Source: Polyangiaceae bacterium
GTDB lineage: Bacteria; Myxococcota_A; Polyangia; Polyangiales; Polyangiaceae
Length of the DNA stretch: 64,000 nucleotides
Assembly: GCA_029266615.1 (NCBI GenBank)
Contig: JAQSWN010000024.1
Coordinates: 21,448 to 85,447 of the forward strand
Reading direction: 5' to 3'
Both the position numbers and the translations under genes were made by a program. How positions within the stretch are numbered: position 1 is the first letter of the stretch; every line of letters begins with the position of its first letter. Under the pieces are notes generated by a model. It was not told the origin of the DNA, did not search any database, and saw only the letters and a list, made by a program, of their open reading frames with translations. Shown one piece after another: positions 17,743-26,180 of the stretch.

Positions 17743-19128
17743 GTGCGTGCCCTCGCGCTAGTTTTTTTCAGTCCTCTCGCCCTCGGAGGCTGCGCACGCG
17801 CCGAGCCCAGCGCGCACGCGTCGCCGGCCGTCCCCGCTTCCGTAAGTGCAGCTCCGCCGCCCACGCGCGAGCCAACGACGGCCCTGGCCCCGGCCCCGCC
17901 AGCGCCGGCCGTTCCCGAAGGGCCGCGCGTTTACGCCAAGACGCGCTTCGTTTGGATCCGCCAGGAGCCGGACACCTCCAAGCAGTGGATCGGCTACTTG
18001 TGGTCGGGCGAATCCGCCAAGCTTGCCACCGGCAAGGTCGTTTACGGCCCTGGCTGCGACACCTGGTATGCGGTCGAGCCGGTCGGCTTCGTGTGCGTGG
18101 ACGGCCTGCGCGCCACCTTGGACGAAAGCGACCCTGGCTACGTCGCCACTAAAAAATACGCGGCGGATCTCAGCTCGCCGTGGCCTCATCGATACGGGGA
18201 GGCGCAGACCATGAAGCGCCTGCTCACCGTCGCCGGCTCCCCGCTCAACTTCCCGAACCTGCCCAATAGCGTGCAGGACGGACGAGTGCAGATGCGCAAG
18301 GGCTCCACTGTCGCGTTCGTTTCGGACGTCCAAATCGACAGCCAGAGTTACCTGCTCGGCGCGGACCTCACTTACATCCCCAAAGAGCGCATCACGCCGC
18401 TTCCGCGCTCCGACTTTCACGGCATCGAGCTGGGAGCCGAGCAGAAGCTGCCGCTCGCGCTCTTCCGGGGCAAAGACCGGCCGAAGCTCAAGCGCGAAGG
18501 CGACCGCTTCGTGGAAACCGGCGAAAAATTCGCGCGGCTTTCGCACGTGTCACTCACGGGCAAAACCGACGGCGCCGGCGCCGACAAGCTGCTGGAAACC
18601 GCCGATGGGAGCTGGGTGCGTGCGAGCGACGCCGTCGTGCCCGTGGCGAGTGAAAAGCCCCCCTGGGGCACGGCAACGCCCAAGGGCCGCGCGACGTGGA
18701 TGGAGGTCTCCGTAAACGGCGGCTGGCTCATCGCTTACGAGAACACCACGCCCGTTTTCGTTACGCTCGTCTCCCCCGGCCGCGGTGGCCCCGCGAAAAA
18801 GGACGAGGACCCGATCCCAGAAGCGCGAACCCCGCTCGGCGTCTTCCCCATCTCCGGCAAGTTCGCGACCGCCACCATGGAAGCGCCTGGAAACTTGCTG
18901 CACAGCGCGGTGCCGTGGACGCAAAACTTCTCCGGCCCTCACGCACTTCACACCGCGTACTGGCATGACGACTGGGGCAGTCCCAAAAGCGGCGGATGCA
19001 TCAACGTCTCCCCGTTGGATGGCAAAAGGCTCTTCGCCTGGACCGAGCCCGCGCTCCCCGAAGGTTGGCACGGCACCCGGTGGATGCCTTGGCGCGGGCC
19101 CGCTACGATCCTCATCGTTCATCGCTAA
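17743..19128 (+). CDS. L,D-transpeptidase (YkuD) lipoprotein
   Basis: 461 residues from GTG 17743, chosen because it gives a clean lipoprotein signal (MRALALVFFSPLALGGC, Cys17); an upstream TTG at 17707 would bury it. An N-terminal region of about 270 residues, with SH3-like strands, precedes the YkuD catalytic domain. That domain ends in HDDWGSPKSGGCINVSP with catalytic Cys419. The usual pattern is HxxGxxxS/TxGC, and the His is present. Such enzymes make 3-3 peptidoglycan crosslinks or attach proteins to the wall. Monocistronic by spacing. Confidence 0.87.
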   Translation: MRALALVFFSPLALGGCARAEPSAHASPAVPASVSAAPPPTREPTTALAPAPPAPAVPEGPRVYAKTRFVWIRQEPDTSKQWIGYLWSGESAKLATGKVVYGPGCDTWYAVEPVGFVCVDGLRATLDESDPGYVATKKYAADLSSPWPHRYGEAQTMKRLLTVAGSPLNFPNLPNSVQDGRVQMRKGSTVAFVSDVQIDSQSYLLGADLTYIPKERITPLPRSDFHGIELGAEQKLPLALFRGKDRPKLKREGDRFVETGEKFARLSHVSLTGKTDGAGADKLLETADGSWVRASDAVVPVASEKPPWGTATPKGRATWMEVSVNGGWLIAYENTTPVFVTLVSPGRGGPAKKDEDPIPEARTPLGVFPISGKFATATMEAPGNLLHSAVPWTQNFSGPHALHTAYWHDDWGSPKSGGCINVSPLDGKRLFAWTEPALPEGWHGTRWMPWRGPATILIVHR

Positions 19129-19168
19129 AACAGGGTGGATAGGCGCTCTTTCGAGCGATACTCGCGCC

Positions 19169-19366
19169 ATGACACGGCTCGCGCCCGCTTCGCTTCTGCT
19201 CATGCTGCTGTCCGCCTGCCCCGGGGGTAATTCCAGCAAGCCTGCGCCGCCCCCCTGCACGAAGCTCGGCGAACAATGTGTGTTCGAGCCCGGCAAGCTC
19301 GGCGCCTGCTCCTACCGTGCCAATTGCGACGGCCCGAATTGCCTCTATTGCCAGTCGCAGCACTGA
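19169..19366 (+). CDS. Small Cys-rich lipoprotein
   Basis: 65 residues. The signal peptide ends in LLSAC (lipid Cys17). The mature part has six cysteines in 36 residues (CTKLGEQCVF, GACSYRANCD, NCLYC), so three disulphides are likely. No family recognised. The start is ATG 19169; the ribosome binding site is weak. It lies 40 nt after the L,D-transpeptidase on the same strand and may be cotranscribed. Confidence 0.6.
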   Translation: MTRLAPASLLLMLLSACPGGNSSKPAPPPCTKLGEQCVFEPGKLGACSYRANCDGPNCLYCQSQH

Positions 19367-19378
19367 AACTCTACGCGG

Positions 19379-20197
19379 CTACGGCTCGATGCACGGGTCG
19401 CCTCCCATGGCGTGCGGACAGTGCTCGTCGTGGGCGCCTTGCTCGAGGCCGGCCGCCAGATGGTACGTCCGGCAATAGATGGTGTTGCCGATGAACGACG
19501 AAGGCTCGGCGCTAGCGGAGGAAGAGTACGCCGTCGGGTCGTCCTCGTGAGTGGGGATGCCGCCGCACGCTTCGAGGCACGCCTGAGAGGAGTCGTAGTA
19601 ACTCGGCTCGAGGTTGCCTTCGGTACTGAGCGGCGTGCACGCGGACTGCATCAGCGAGCAGTAAGAGACGCAGTTGGAGCCGCACTTGCCCGTGCCCAAC
19701 GGCCCCGCGGATTTACAGTAGACGAACGGCTCGCTCTCCGCGAAATCCGCCTGCCGAACGCGGCATTCCGCGGTGTTGACGTCCTCGTCGCCGGTCTGTC
19801 CGGGCGGAAGTCGCTTGCAGACCTCGATGCATTGATCGAACGAGCGGTACTGCTCGTACTTGCCCTTGCAGTGGGTCATCACTTTGTCGCAGTAGCGCTC
19901 GCAAAGCGTGGGTGGGGTGGGCTCGTCAGGGCTTCCCCCTGCGTTGGGCACGCCCGCCGCGCCTGGCAACACGCTGCTGTTGCCCGATTTGCCCCCCGTG
20001 GCAACGGGCCCAGAGGTTTCGTCCCCACCGTCGGCGGTCGACGCGGAACCGGAAGTAGCCAGGGCGCCGCCCTTGCCGGCGGTGATGGCCGGCTCGGTCA
20101 GGGACGTATCGACGCGAGCGTCTTCGATCCCGAGGACTTGCGTGCACGCGGCCAGCATCGGCAGCACGATGCACCATAGTCGAGCGTAGCGCGTCAT
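19379..20197 (-). CDS. Cys-rich lipoprotein of myxobacterial type
   Basis: 272 residues from ATG 20197, which overlaps the upstream stop by one base (TGATG). The lipobox is MLAAC (Cys18), followed by TQVLGIEDARVD, a start seen in many myxobacterial lipoproteins. After a Gly/Ser linker (about 35-90) comes a domain with more than a dozen cysteines (CERYCDKVMTHC, CIEVCKRL, CGSNCVSYC, CLEACGG). Function unknown; an outer-membrane lipoprotein is likely. Last gene of a five-gene operon. Confidence 0.75.
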   Translation of the reverse strand: MTRYARLWCIVLPMLAACTQVLGIEDARVDTSLTEPAITAGKGGALATSGSASTADGGDETSGPVATGGKSGNSSVLPGAAGVPNAGGSPDEPTPPTLCERYCDKVMTHCKGKYEQYRSFDQCIEVCKRLPPGQTGDEDVNTAECRVRQADFAESEPFVYCKSAGPLGTGKCGSNCVSYCSLMQSACTPLSTEGNLEPSYYDSSQACLEACGGIPTHEDDPTAYSSSASAEPSSFIGNTIYCRTYHLAAGLEQGAHDEHCPHAMGGDPCIEP

Positions 20198-21174
20198 CAC
20201 CAAGTCCCCGTCAGGCTGACGGCCACTTGCGCGGTCTGTCTCGGCGCGCCCGGCTCCGCTGCCCGCTCGCTGCTGGGAGCGGTGATGACCAGCGCAAGCC
20301 CCGTAACCGTGAGACCGGCCCCACTGATGGTGGCGATGGTGGAGAGCGCCGCCGCCGCTTTGGCATCTTCACGTTGTTCGACGCCATCGGAAGTGCAGGC
20401 GTTCGGATCGTCCGCCCGGCAATCGCCCTTGGACGTCTTGTCGAGCTTGTAGGCGCGGTAGCCGAGCACGCCGCCCGCCGCGAGCGCGACGATACCGGCC
20501 GCTCCGATCACGTACCCGATCGTCTTCTGCGTGGAGCTCGCGGCAGGCTTCTCGACGGCGAGGACCGCCGCGCGCGGAGCGTCGGCCAGGCGCGGTACTT
20601 CCAGCGACTTCACGGTCGCTCCACTTTCGATCTGGAGCCGCGTCGACCAGGGTTTCTTTCCAGGCGCCCGTGCCTCGACGACGGCATCACCGGGGTCGAT
20701 TGGCATGGGCCCGTTCCACGAAGCCGCCGGTACCGCCGCGCCGTTGATGCTCAGCGAAAGGCCCGCCGAGCGCGTCGCTGGGGGCACCGTCAAAGTCAGC
20801 TTCGAAAGTCGCGTCTCCAGGCTTGCGGCGCGTTCCGCCGCAATTTGCTCGCGCTCGGGTTGACCGGCACGCTTCGATTTTTCGGCTGCTTCTCGGAAAA
20901 GAGCCCAGGCGCTGGCGGTCCGGCCCGACTGCTCGTAGCAGTCGGCGAGGTAGAGCAGCGTTCCCAACGCCGGGTCCAATTCCTGGCTTCCCGCGAGCTT
21001 CTCGCAAGCTTCCGCGAAGCGCTTTTGGTCCATCAACGCCGTCGCTTGCTGGAACAGCGCTTCAGCCGTGGCGCGCTGCGCGGCCGTGGTCTCGGCCCAC
21101 GCAGTCCCGGCGCCGAGGTGAAGGCAACAGCCGCAGAGCGCGGCGGAGGCGAGCCTACGAAACGAGCGACTCAT
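20197..21174 (-). CDS. TPR-containing envelope protein with a C-terminal membrane segment
   Basis: 325 residues: a signal peptide ending AWAETT, then TPR-like helices (about 30-115: EALFQQATALMDQKRF, LDPALGTLLYLADCYEQSG). A beta-rich PEGA-like domain follows (about 120-195: GLSLSINGAAVP, DAVVEARAPGKKPW), then one or two membrane helices (YVIGAAGIVALAAGG and a second near 290). Proteins of this layout are common in myxobacteria next to Ser/Thr kinases; function unknown. Its ATG overlaps the stop of the upstream gene (4 nt). Confidence 0.75.
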   Translation of the reverse strand: MSRSFRRLASAALCGCCLHLGAGTAWAETTAAQRATAEALFQQATALMDQKRFAEACEKLAGSQELDPALGTLLYLADCYEQSGRTASAWALFREAAEKSKRAGQPEREQIAAERAASLETRLSKLTLTVPPATRSAGLSLSINGAAVPAASWNGPMPIDPGDAVVEARAPGKKPWSTRLQIESGATVKSLEVPRLADAPRAAVLAVEKPAASSTQKTIGYVIGAAGIVALAAGGVLGYRAYKLDKTSKGDCRADDPNACTSDGVEQREDAKAAAALSTIATISGAGLTVTGLALVITAPSSERAAEPGAPRQTAQVAVSLTGTW

Positions 21175-22310
21175 GGCACTGCCGCCGTGAAGCCGGCCGT
21201 CTCCGTGCCGTGCAAGTCTCCAGCGATCTCGTCGCCGTGGGCCAGGTACAGCGGCATTCCCTTGTAAGCGAGCTGGAGGCCGCCCTTGCCTTGGCGCACG
21301 AAGACACTGAAGTCCGTCGGCTCCAGCGAGCTGACTGCGCTCAGGTGCTTTTCGTGAAAGGGCGCGAACGCGTCCAAGCAGTCCCCGCTACAGCTGCTGA
21401 CTGGGTCTTCGCTGCCGCCGGGCGTGTCGCCCGCGGAGACGTAGAGCGTGCGACCATTCCTGTCGGCGAGGTACTTGGCCGTTCCCGCCTTCATGATGAC
21501 GACCGAAGGGAGCGCGAGCTCGGCGGCGTGCCACGTTTTGCCTTTGCCCTGCCCGGTGAGCTGCCCGAGCGCGAGGTCCGCTTTGTAATAGTACAGAGGC
21601 CAGCCGTAGTACGTCGCTTGAGACGAGCCGTCTCCACGAAGGATGCTGCCGAAGGCAGCGTCGTCTAGACCCGCACCCAGAACGCGCTGCCCCCCGCTGA
21701 AGGTGGGCCAGGAGACGAGACAGTCCGCTTCGCAGCGCGAGACGGGCGCGCTCTCGCAATCACCGGGAAGGTCCGCGCCGTAGGTGTAGAGGGTTCGGCC
21801 CGCGGCGTCGGTCAGGTAGGCGCCCAAGAAGGGACTCTGCTGCACCACCACGTCCGCGGCAGGAGGCACAGGTCCTGCGCCACCGGTCGCATCGACGGGG
21901 GGTGGGGCCTGGGTGTGGAACACGCAGCTCATGGCGACGGAAGGCTCATCCGCGCCGCCTTCGCCGCCCCCGGGCTCACTGAACGCGCCGCCGAGCGCGG
22001 CCACGCCGCCCGAGCCAAGCGGGGGCTCGCCGGGCTCGCCGCCTTCGCCTCGCGGCGCTCCTGCGCTCCCGCTCCCGCCCCCGCTCGTGGTGCCGCCGGA
22101 GACCGCGCTTCCGGCCGAGCCGGCGACGCTCTTGGTCCCCGCCTCGGTCTGTGTCGCCTCACCGGCGTTGCCCGATGGCTCGCTAGGAATACCCGTCTCG
22201 TCGGCCACGCACGCCGTAGCGACGGCTGCGCCAGCGAGCCAAGCGAGCAGCAAGGGGCGACGCATGGCGCGAGAGGCGGGAGTGATGTTGGCGATTGCTT
22301 GGTGTTTCAT
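21171..22310 (-). CDS. Lipoprotein with secreted repeats (PF03640 type)
   Basis: 379 residues from ATG 22310, preceded by GAGG at a good distance. Signal peptide with Cys34 (VATACVADE); a second possible start is Met16. A Gly/Ser-rich linker (about 40-120) leads to two repeats of the PF03640 family, seen in LGAYLTDAAGRTLYTYGAD and KYLADRNGRTLYVSAGD with WPTFSGG and PLYYYKAD. The role of these repeats is unknown; the fold is a small beta structure on the cell surface. Coupled to the TPR gene downstream; 16 nt after the kinase. Confidence 0.78.
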   Translation of the reverse strand: MKHQAIANITPASRAMRRPLLLAWLAGAAVATACVADETGIPSEPSGNAGEATQTEAGTKSVAGSAGSAVSGGTTSGGGSGSAGAPRGEGGEPGEPPLGSGGVAALGGAFSEPGGGEGGADEPSVAMSCVFHTQAPPPVDATGGAGPVPPAADVVVQQSPFLGAYLTDAAGRTLYTYGADLPGDCESAPVSRCEADCLVSWPTFSGGQRVLGAGLDDAAFGSILRGDGSSQATYYGWPLYYYKADLALGQLTGQGKGKTWHAAELALPSVVIMKAGTAKYLADRNGRTLYVSAGDTPGGSEDPVSSCSGDCLDAFAPFHEKHLSAVSSLEPTDFSVFVRQGKGGLQLAYKGMPLYLAHGDEIAGDLHGTETAGFTAAVP

Positions 22311-22326
22311 AAGGTTACCTCGTGGG

Positions 22327-23931
22327 TCAGTGACGACCACCGAATGCGTTGCGATCCCACGCGTTGGTCGAAGCGGCTGGGGTCGGTGCGGGCGGCGCGG
22401 CGGCGGCAGCGGAGGGGACGACGGCGACCGCGACCGGAGCCTTCGTGGCTCCGTTGTCGGAGCTGGCTGGCGCGGCGAGCGCGCGAATGGGACGCGCCGA
22501 ATGATCCTTAGAGCCTCGTTTCTTCGGCTTTTCGGCCTCCGCGTCGGCGAGTGAGTCAGAGGGCGCGGTCGCTACGGGAGGCGCGCTGGGCTGGGGACGT
22601 AGGTCCTCGCCACGCGCTTCGCTCGCGTTGTCCAAGGACGCCATCGGAACCGGGCTGGACGCGGTCGTGCGAGCATCGCTCGCCCCGCCCCCACGAAGTA
22701 GCAGCGGCGCAGCCACGCCGAGCGCAAGCGCGACGACGGCGCCCCCCACGTACAGCCGGCGCTTGCGGGAGTTGTCTGGCCGCGGCTGCGAGCTGGGCGT
22801 GCTCACCTGGGTCGTACCGACGGCCTCGACCACGATTTGCGGCGAGGACGAGCTGGGGCTGCCACCTTGGTCGATAGCCAACGCACGCAAGGTAGCGACG
22901 CTGATCGAAGAGCTCGACTCGCCTCGCGCTCGGTCGACATGCTCCTGCGCCATGCGCAAGGCCGCGCGTCGCTCGGAAGGGCGGCTCCCGAACAGAGTCT
23001 TCATGTACTCGGCCACGGTCGCGTCGAAGCTCGCTTCGAGCGGGCCCGGCATCGCATCCTCCAGAGCCGCGAGCATCTCCGTCGCGGTGCCGAAGCGCGC
23101 GTTCGGGTCTTTGGCGATGGACTTCATCACCACTTGCTCCAGGGCGGCGGGGTAGTCGGCGACGAACGAGCTCGGCGGGGCCGGCGCTGTTTCGGCGCAG
23201 ATGTTCTGCAGCGTTTGGGCCGGGTGATCCCCCCGAAACGGATGCTTTCCGGTCGTGAGCGCGTAGAGCAGGATGCCGAGCGCGAACAAGTCCGTGCGGG
23301 CGTCGAGCTTCCCCCCTCGGACCTGTTCCGGGGCCATGTACGCGAACTTCCCCTTGATCTCGCCGGCTTCGGTGAGGCCGGAGGCTTTGCTGGTGGCCTT
23401 GGCAATCCCGAAGTCAACGAGCTTGGCCGTGCCGCCGTAAGTGACGAGGATGTTCTGCGGAGACACGTCGCGGTGGACGACGCCGAGCAGCGCGCCGTAG
23501 TCGTCTCGCAAATCGTGCGCGGCATGCAAGCCCTGGCACGCCTGGCCGATGAGATTCACACCGATCGCGAGCGGCACGCCTCCGTTCGCCATCGCCTTGG
23601 TCAGCACCGCGTTCAGCGGCTCACCCTCCACCCATTCCATGACTAGGTAGAGCACGCCGTCTTGCTCTCCCAAGTCGTGCGTCGCGACCACGTTCGGGTG
23701 GTGAATCTGTGAAGCGAGCTGCGCCTCCTCCAGAAACATTTGCTCCATGCGGGTGCTGTCCACGGCGCCCGCCAGGATCGTCTTGATGGCGACGAGCTTT
23801 TGAAACCCGCGCGTCCCTCGCATGCGCGCCGCCCACACCATCGCCATGCCTCCCTTGGCGATGGGGAGGAGCAGCTCGTAGCGTCCGAGGCTGCAGCCGG
23901 CTCGAAGGTCGGGTGGGGGCGCGTCGTTCAT
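22327..23931 (-). CDS. Serine/threonine protein kinase (Pkn type), membrane-anchored
   Basis: 534 residues. Kinase domain about 17-285: IAKGGMAMVW (Gly loop), AIKTIL (Lys), VVHRDVSPQNIL (catalytic Asp), VDFGIAK and YMAPEQ. HRDVSPQN instead of HRDLKPEN is typical of myxobacterial Pkn kinases. A juxtamembrane linker leads to one transmembrane helix (about 392-412) and a Pro/Ala-rich, probably periplasmic tail of about 120 residues without a known sensor fold. It follows the haem lipoprotein gene by 22 nt and precedes three envelope-protein genes. Confidence 0.92.
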   Translation of the reverse strand: MNDAPPPDLRAGCSLGRYELLLPIAKGGMAMVWAARMRGTRGFQKLVAIKTILAGAVDSTRMEQMFLEEAQLASQIHHPNVVATHDLGEQDGVLYLVMEWVEGEPLNAVLTKAMANGGVPLAIGVNLIGQACQGLHAAHDLRDDYGALLGVVHRDVSPQNILVTYGGTAKLVDFGIAKATSKASGLTEAGEIKGKFAYMAPEQVRGGKLDARTDLFALGILLYALTTGKHPFRGDHPAQTLQNICAETAPAPPSSFVADYPAALEQVVMKSIAKDPNARFGTATEMLAALEDAMPGPLEASFDATVAEYMKTLFGSRPSERRAALRMAQEHVDRARGESSSSISVATLRALAIDQGGSPSSSSPQIVVEAVGTTQVSTPSSQPRPDNSRKRRLYVGGAVVALALGVAAPLLLRGGGASDARTTASSPVPMASLDNASEARGEDLRPQPSAPPVATAPSDSLADAEAEKPKKRGSKDHSARPIRALAAPASSDNGATKAPVAVAVVPSAAAAAPPAPTPAASTNAWDRNAFGGRH

Positions 23932-23953
23932 GGAATTTCCAGCTCGTTCGGGC

Positions 23954-25417
23954 TCAGCCGTGCGTGCTGGAGCCGCTCAGGGGATGGGTGGGGCCGCGCG
24001 TGGGGTGGGGGCGGTCGTTCAAGAAGTTTTCGAAGATCTGCTTCCTCGCCGGCAGGAGGTGGTCGACGAGCGTGTCGGATATGCGGAAGCGCACCTGTCC
24101 GCCGACCGTTTCGGTCTCGCGCTCGGTGATGTGCGTGAAGCCTTGCGAAGCCGGCCAGGTCAAGCCGCCGCCCAAGCTCACGTTGTTGCTCAACCGATGA
24201 CAGCCCGCGCACGTCTGGGTCTGCGCACGCTTGACGATGTCGTCGGGCGTGAGGGTGCTCCCGCGGCTGGTCAGCTCCGTCTGCAGCGCAGTCCGCAGCG
24301 GGCTCGCGGCGGTGCCGAAGTGGTCCGGATAGCGCATCTCGGCCGCGCTGCTGCCGGAGGCCTGGCTTTGCGCGCTATTGAACACGTCGGGCGTGGCCAT
24401 GTCCAAGCCGGCGACGCTCGTGCCCGAAAGCTTGGCGACTTGAGAGGGGAAGAAGGTGCGAAAGTCTGCCGCGCTCGTCAGAGTGGAGGCAGGCGCGAAC
24501 AGCGGTCCGTAGGGGTTGTTCTTGTTCGTCACCGGCACGAGGGTGACCGCGCTGCAGCTGGCCCCCGCGCAAGTGCGGAACAGCTTGAATTCGCGCAGCG
24601 ACCAGCCCGTCGTCGTGTTGGAGAACTGGTTGGTGCGAATTTGTCCGACGCCCTGTGGGTTGTCTCCGAAGTTCGAGATCGAGACGACGGGCTCGACCGC
24701 GCCCTCCCCCTCGAAGTAGAACTCCTCGAGCGCGTCCGCGCGACGTTCGATGTCGCCTTCCTTGGACAGGTCGTACCAGGTGTCGGCGATTTGTTGGCAA
24801 CCCTTCAGCCCCTGCTGAGGGTGCGGGTTCGGAAGAACGGCTTCGAAGATGATCAGGTTACGGTCGGACGTCGAGGTGATGCCCGACTCCTTGGCGTACA
24901 CGATGCGATACTCGCCGCAGTGCGCGCCGTTCTCGGGCGCTTGATCGAAGCGATTGAAGAGCCCGATGGGAATGTACGCACACGCGCTACCCGCCGCGAA
25001 CGGATCGCAGGAAGCTTGCGTGCCCTCCGCGCCGTAGCGGCAGAAGTACGGGTACCCGTTGATGACGGTGCCCTGGGCGGGATCGGATACCGCGTCGCAG
25101 TGTGGGCCCACGTAAGTTCCCGGCGCCGGGTTCTGCGTATCCCACCATTGCTGAAACAGCTGGAGCCCGCTCGTGCCGGGCACGTTGGCTTGAGTTGCGA
25201 GCTGCGTCATGACCCGCGCGAGCGAGAAACGAGCTAGGATAATTTGTTCGCTGACGACCAGGGATCGTCGGACATCGATCGTGCGTTGCTGCACCGCTTG
25301 CTGAATGAAATCAGTTCCAGCTTCGGGGTCCGCCACGCCGGAACAGCCCGAAATAGCCGCCAAACCCGCCAACGATAGGGCGCCAAGGCGCAGTGCAGAA
25401 TTTGCAGATGGATGCAT
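23954..25417 (-). CDS. Large lipoprotein with one c-type haem motif
   Basis: 487 residues from ATG 25417. The signal peptide ends in ISGCSG. The long middle part has no family I recognise. A single CxxCH motif, CAGCH (Cys403, Cys406, His407), lies near the C-terminus in a segment reading TQTCAGCHRLSNNVSLGGG, so one haem c is likely. The distal ligand is not evident. The protein is exported and may be a redox or peroxidase-like component. First gene of the kinase operon; divergent from another exported haem protein. Confidence 0.72.
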   Translation of the reverse strand: MHPSANSALRLGALSLAGLAAISGCSGVADPEAGTDFIQQAVQQRTIDVRRSLVVSEQIILARFSLARVMTQLATQANVPGTSGLQLFQQWWDTQNPAPGTYVGPHCDAVSDPAQGTVINGYPYFCRYGAEGTQASCDPFAAGSACAYIPIGLFNRFDQAPENGAHCGEYRIVYAKESGITSTSDRNLIIFEAVLPNPHPQQGLKGCQQIADTWYDLSKEGDIERRADALEEFYFEGEGAVEPVVSISNFGDNPQGVGQIRTNQFSNTTTGWSLREFKLFRTCAGASCSAVTLVPVTNKNNPYGPLFAPASTLTSAADFRTFFPSQVAKLSGTSVAGLDMATPDVFNSAQSQASGSSAAEMRYPDHFGTAASPLRTALQTELTSRGSTLTPDDIVKRAQTQTCAGCHRLSNNVSLGGGLTWPASQGFTHITERETETVGGQVRFRISDTLVDHLLPARKQIFENFLNDRPHPTRGPTHPLSGSSTHG

Positions 25418-25703
25418 GCTCGCTTTTTTCCCCGTCCCGCCCCTAGAGGAGCGTCCTGTTTCGGCTCTCGTCCCCCCGAAAGTGTCGAGTGGGACGGCCG
25501 TGCTCATAAAACGGCGTCCCTGCCCGCCACTAAAGCCCTGGGCGTGAGTTCGCTACGCTCATGTCAGCCTTGGCCCGACGATGTGCGGCAGCGGACGCGC
25601 GCCACCCCTTTCGAAAAAGACTCTCACCTGTCAGCGGAGAAGGCCGTTCAACTCCACGCGCTCGACGTCGAGGCAGACAATCGATCGGGGTGGTGAATAC
25701 ACG

Positions 25704-26150
25704 ATGACCGGACCAAACGTGCTCAGCCTTTGTCTCCTGCTGGTGGGCGCCGCGGCGGCGTGCGTGGCAGAGCCTGAAGGGATCCACCCCCTCACGGGCT
25801 CGACCGCAGGGAGTCCCGCGAGCGAAGGAGCCAGCGGCGCTTCGCCCGCAGCGGTCGACGCCTGTGAAGCCATGCGGATCTTGGCCGAGAAGTGCGAGCG
25901 CTGTCATGGGGAGCCCCTCGCGCATGGGGCTCCGTTCTCGTTTTCCACCAGCGACGACCGGGCGCGAGTCGACGCGAAGGGCGTCTCCCGCAGCGAGCGC
26001 ATGGCTCAGGCCATCGAGCGAGGCAACATGCCCGCGCTCTTCATCGAGCTCGAGCCGCCGGTCGAGAGCTTGACTGACGAGGAGCGCGACACCCTCGTGG
26101 GCTGGCTGCGCACTTCGGGCACCGCCAGCGAGCCTGCCGCATGCGAATGA
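25704..26150 (+). CDS. Small cytochrome c-like lipoprotein
   Basis: 148 residues. Lipobox AAAAC (Cys20), short Gly/Ser linker, then a haem-binding CERCH (Cys64, Cys67, His68) followed by GEPLAHGAPFSF. The C-terminus GNMPALFIELEPPVESLTDEERDTL resembles the MPP..LT..E..L end of class I cytochromes c, supplying a possible Met ligand. ATG 25704. Divergent from the larger haem lipoprotein (287 nt apart) and convergent with nadE. Confidence 0.75.
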   Translation: MTGPNVLSLCLLLVGAAAACVAEPEGIHPLTGSTAGSPASEGASGASPAAVDACEAMRILAEKCERCHGEPLAHGAPFSFSTSDDRARVDAKGVSRSERMAQAIERGNMPALFIELEPPVESLTDEERDTLVGWLRTSGTASEPAACE

Positions 26151-26180
26151 GACCCGTCGCCGCGCGTTGGCGAGCGCTTG

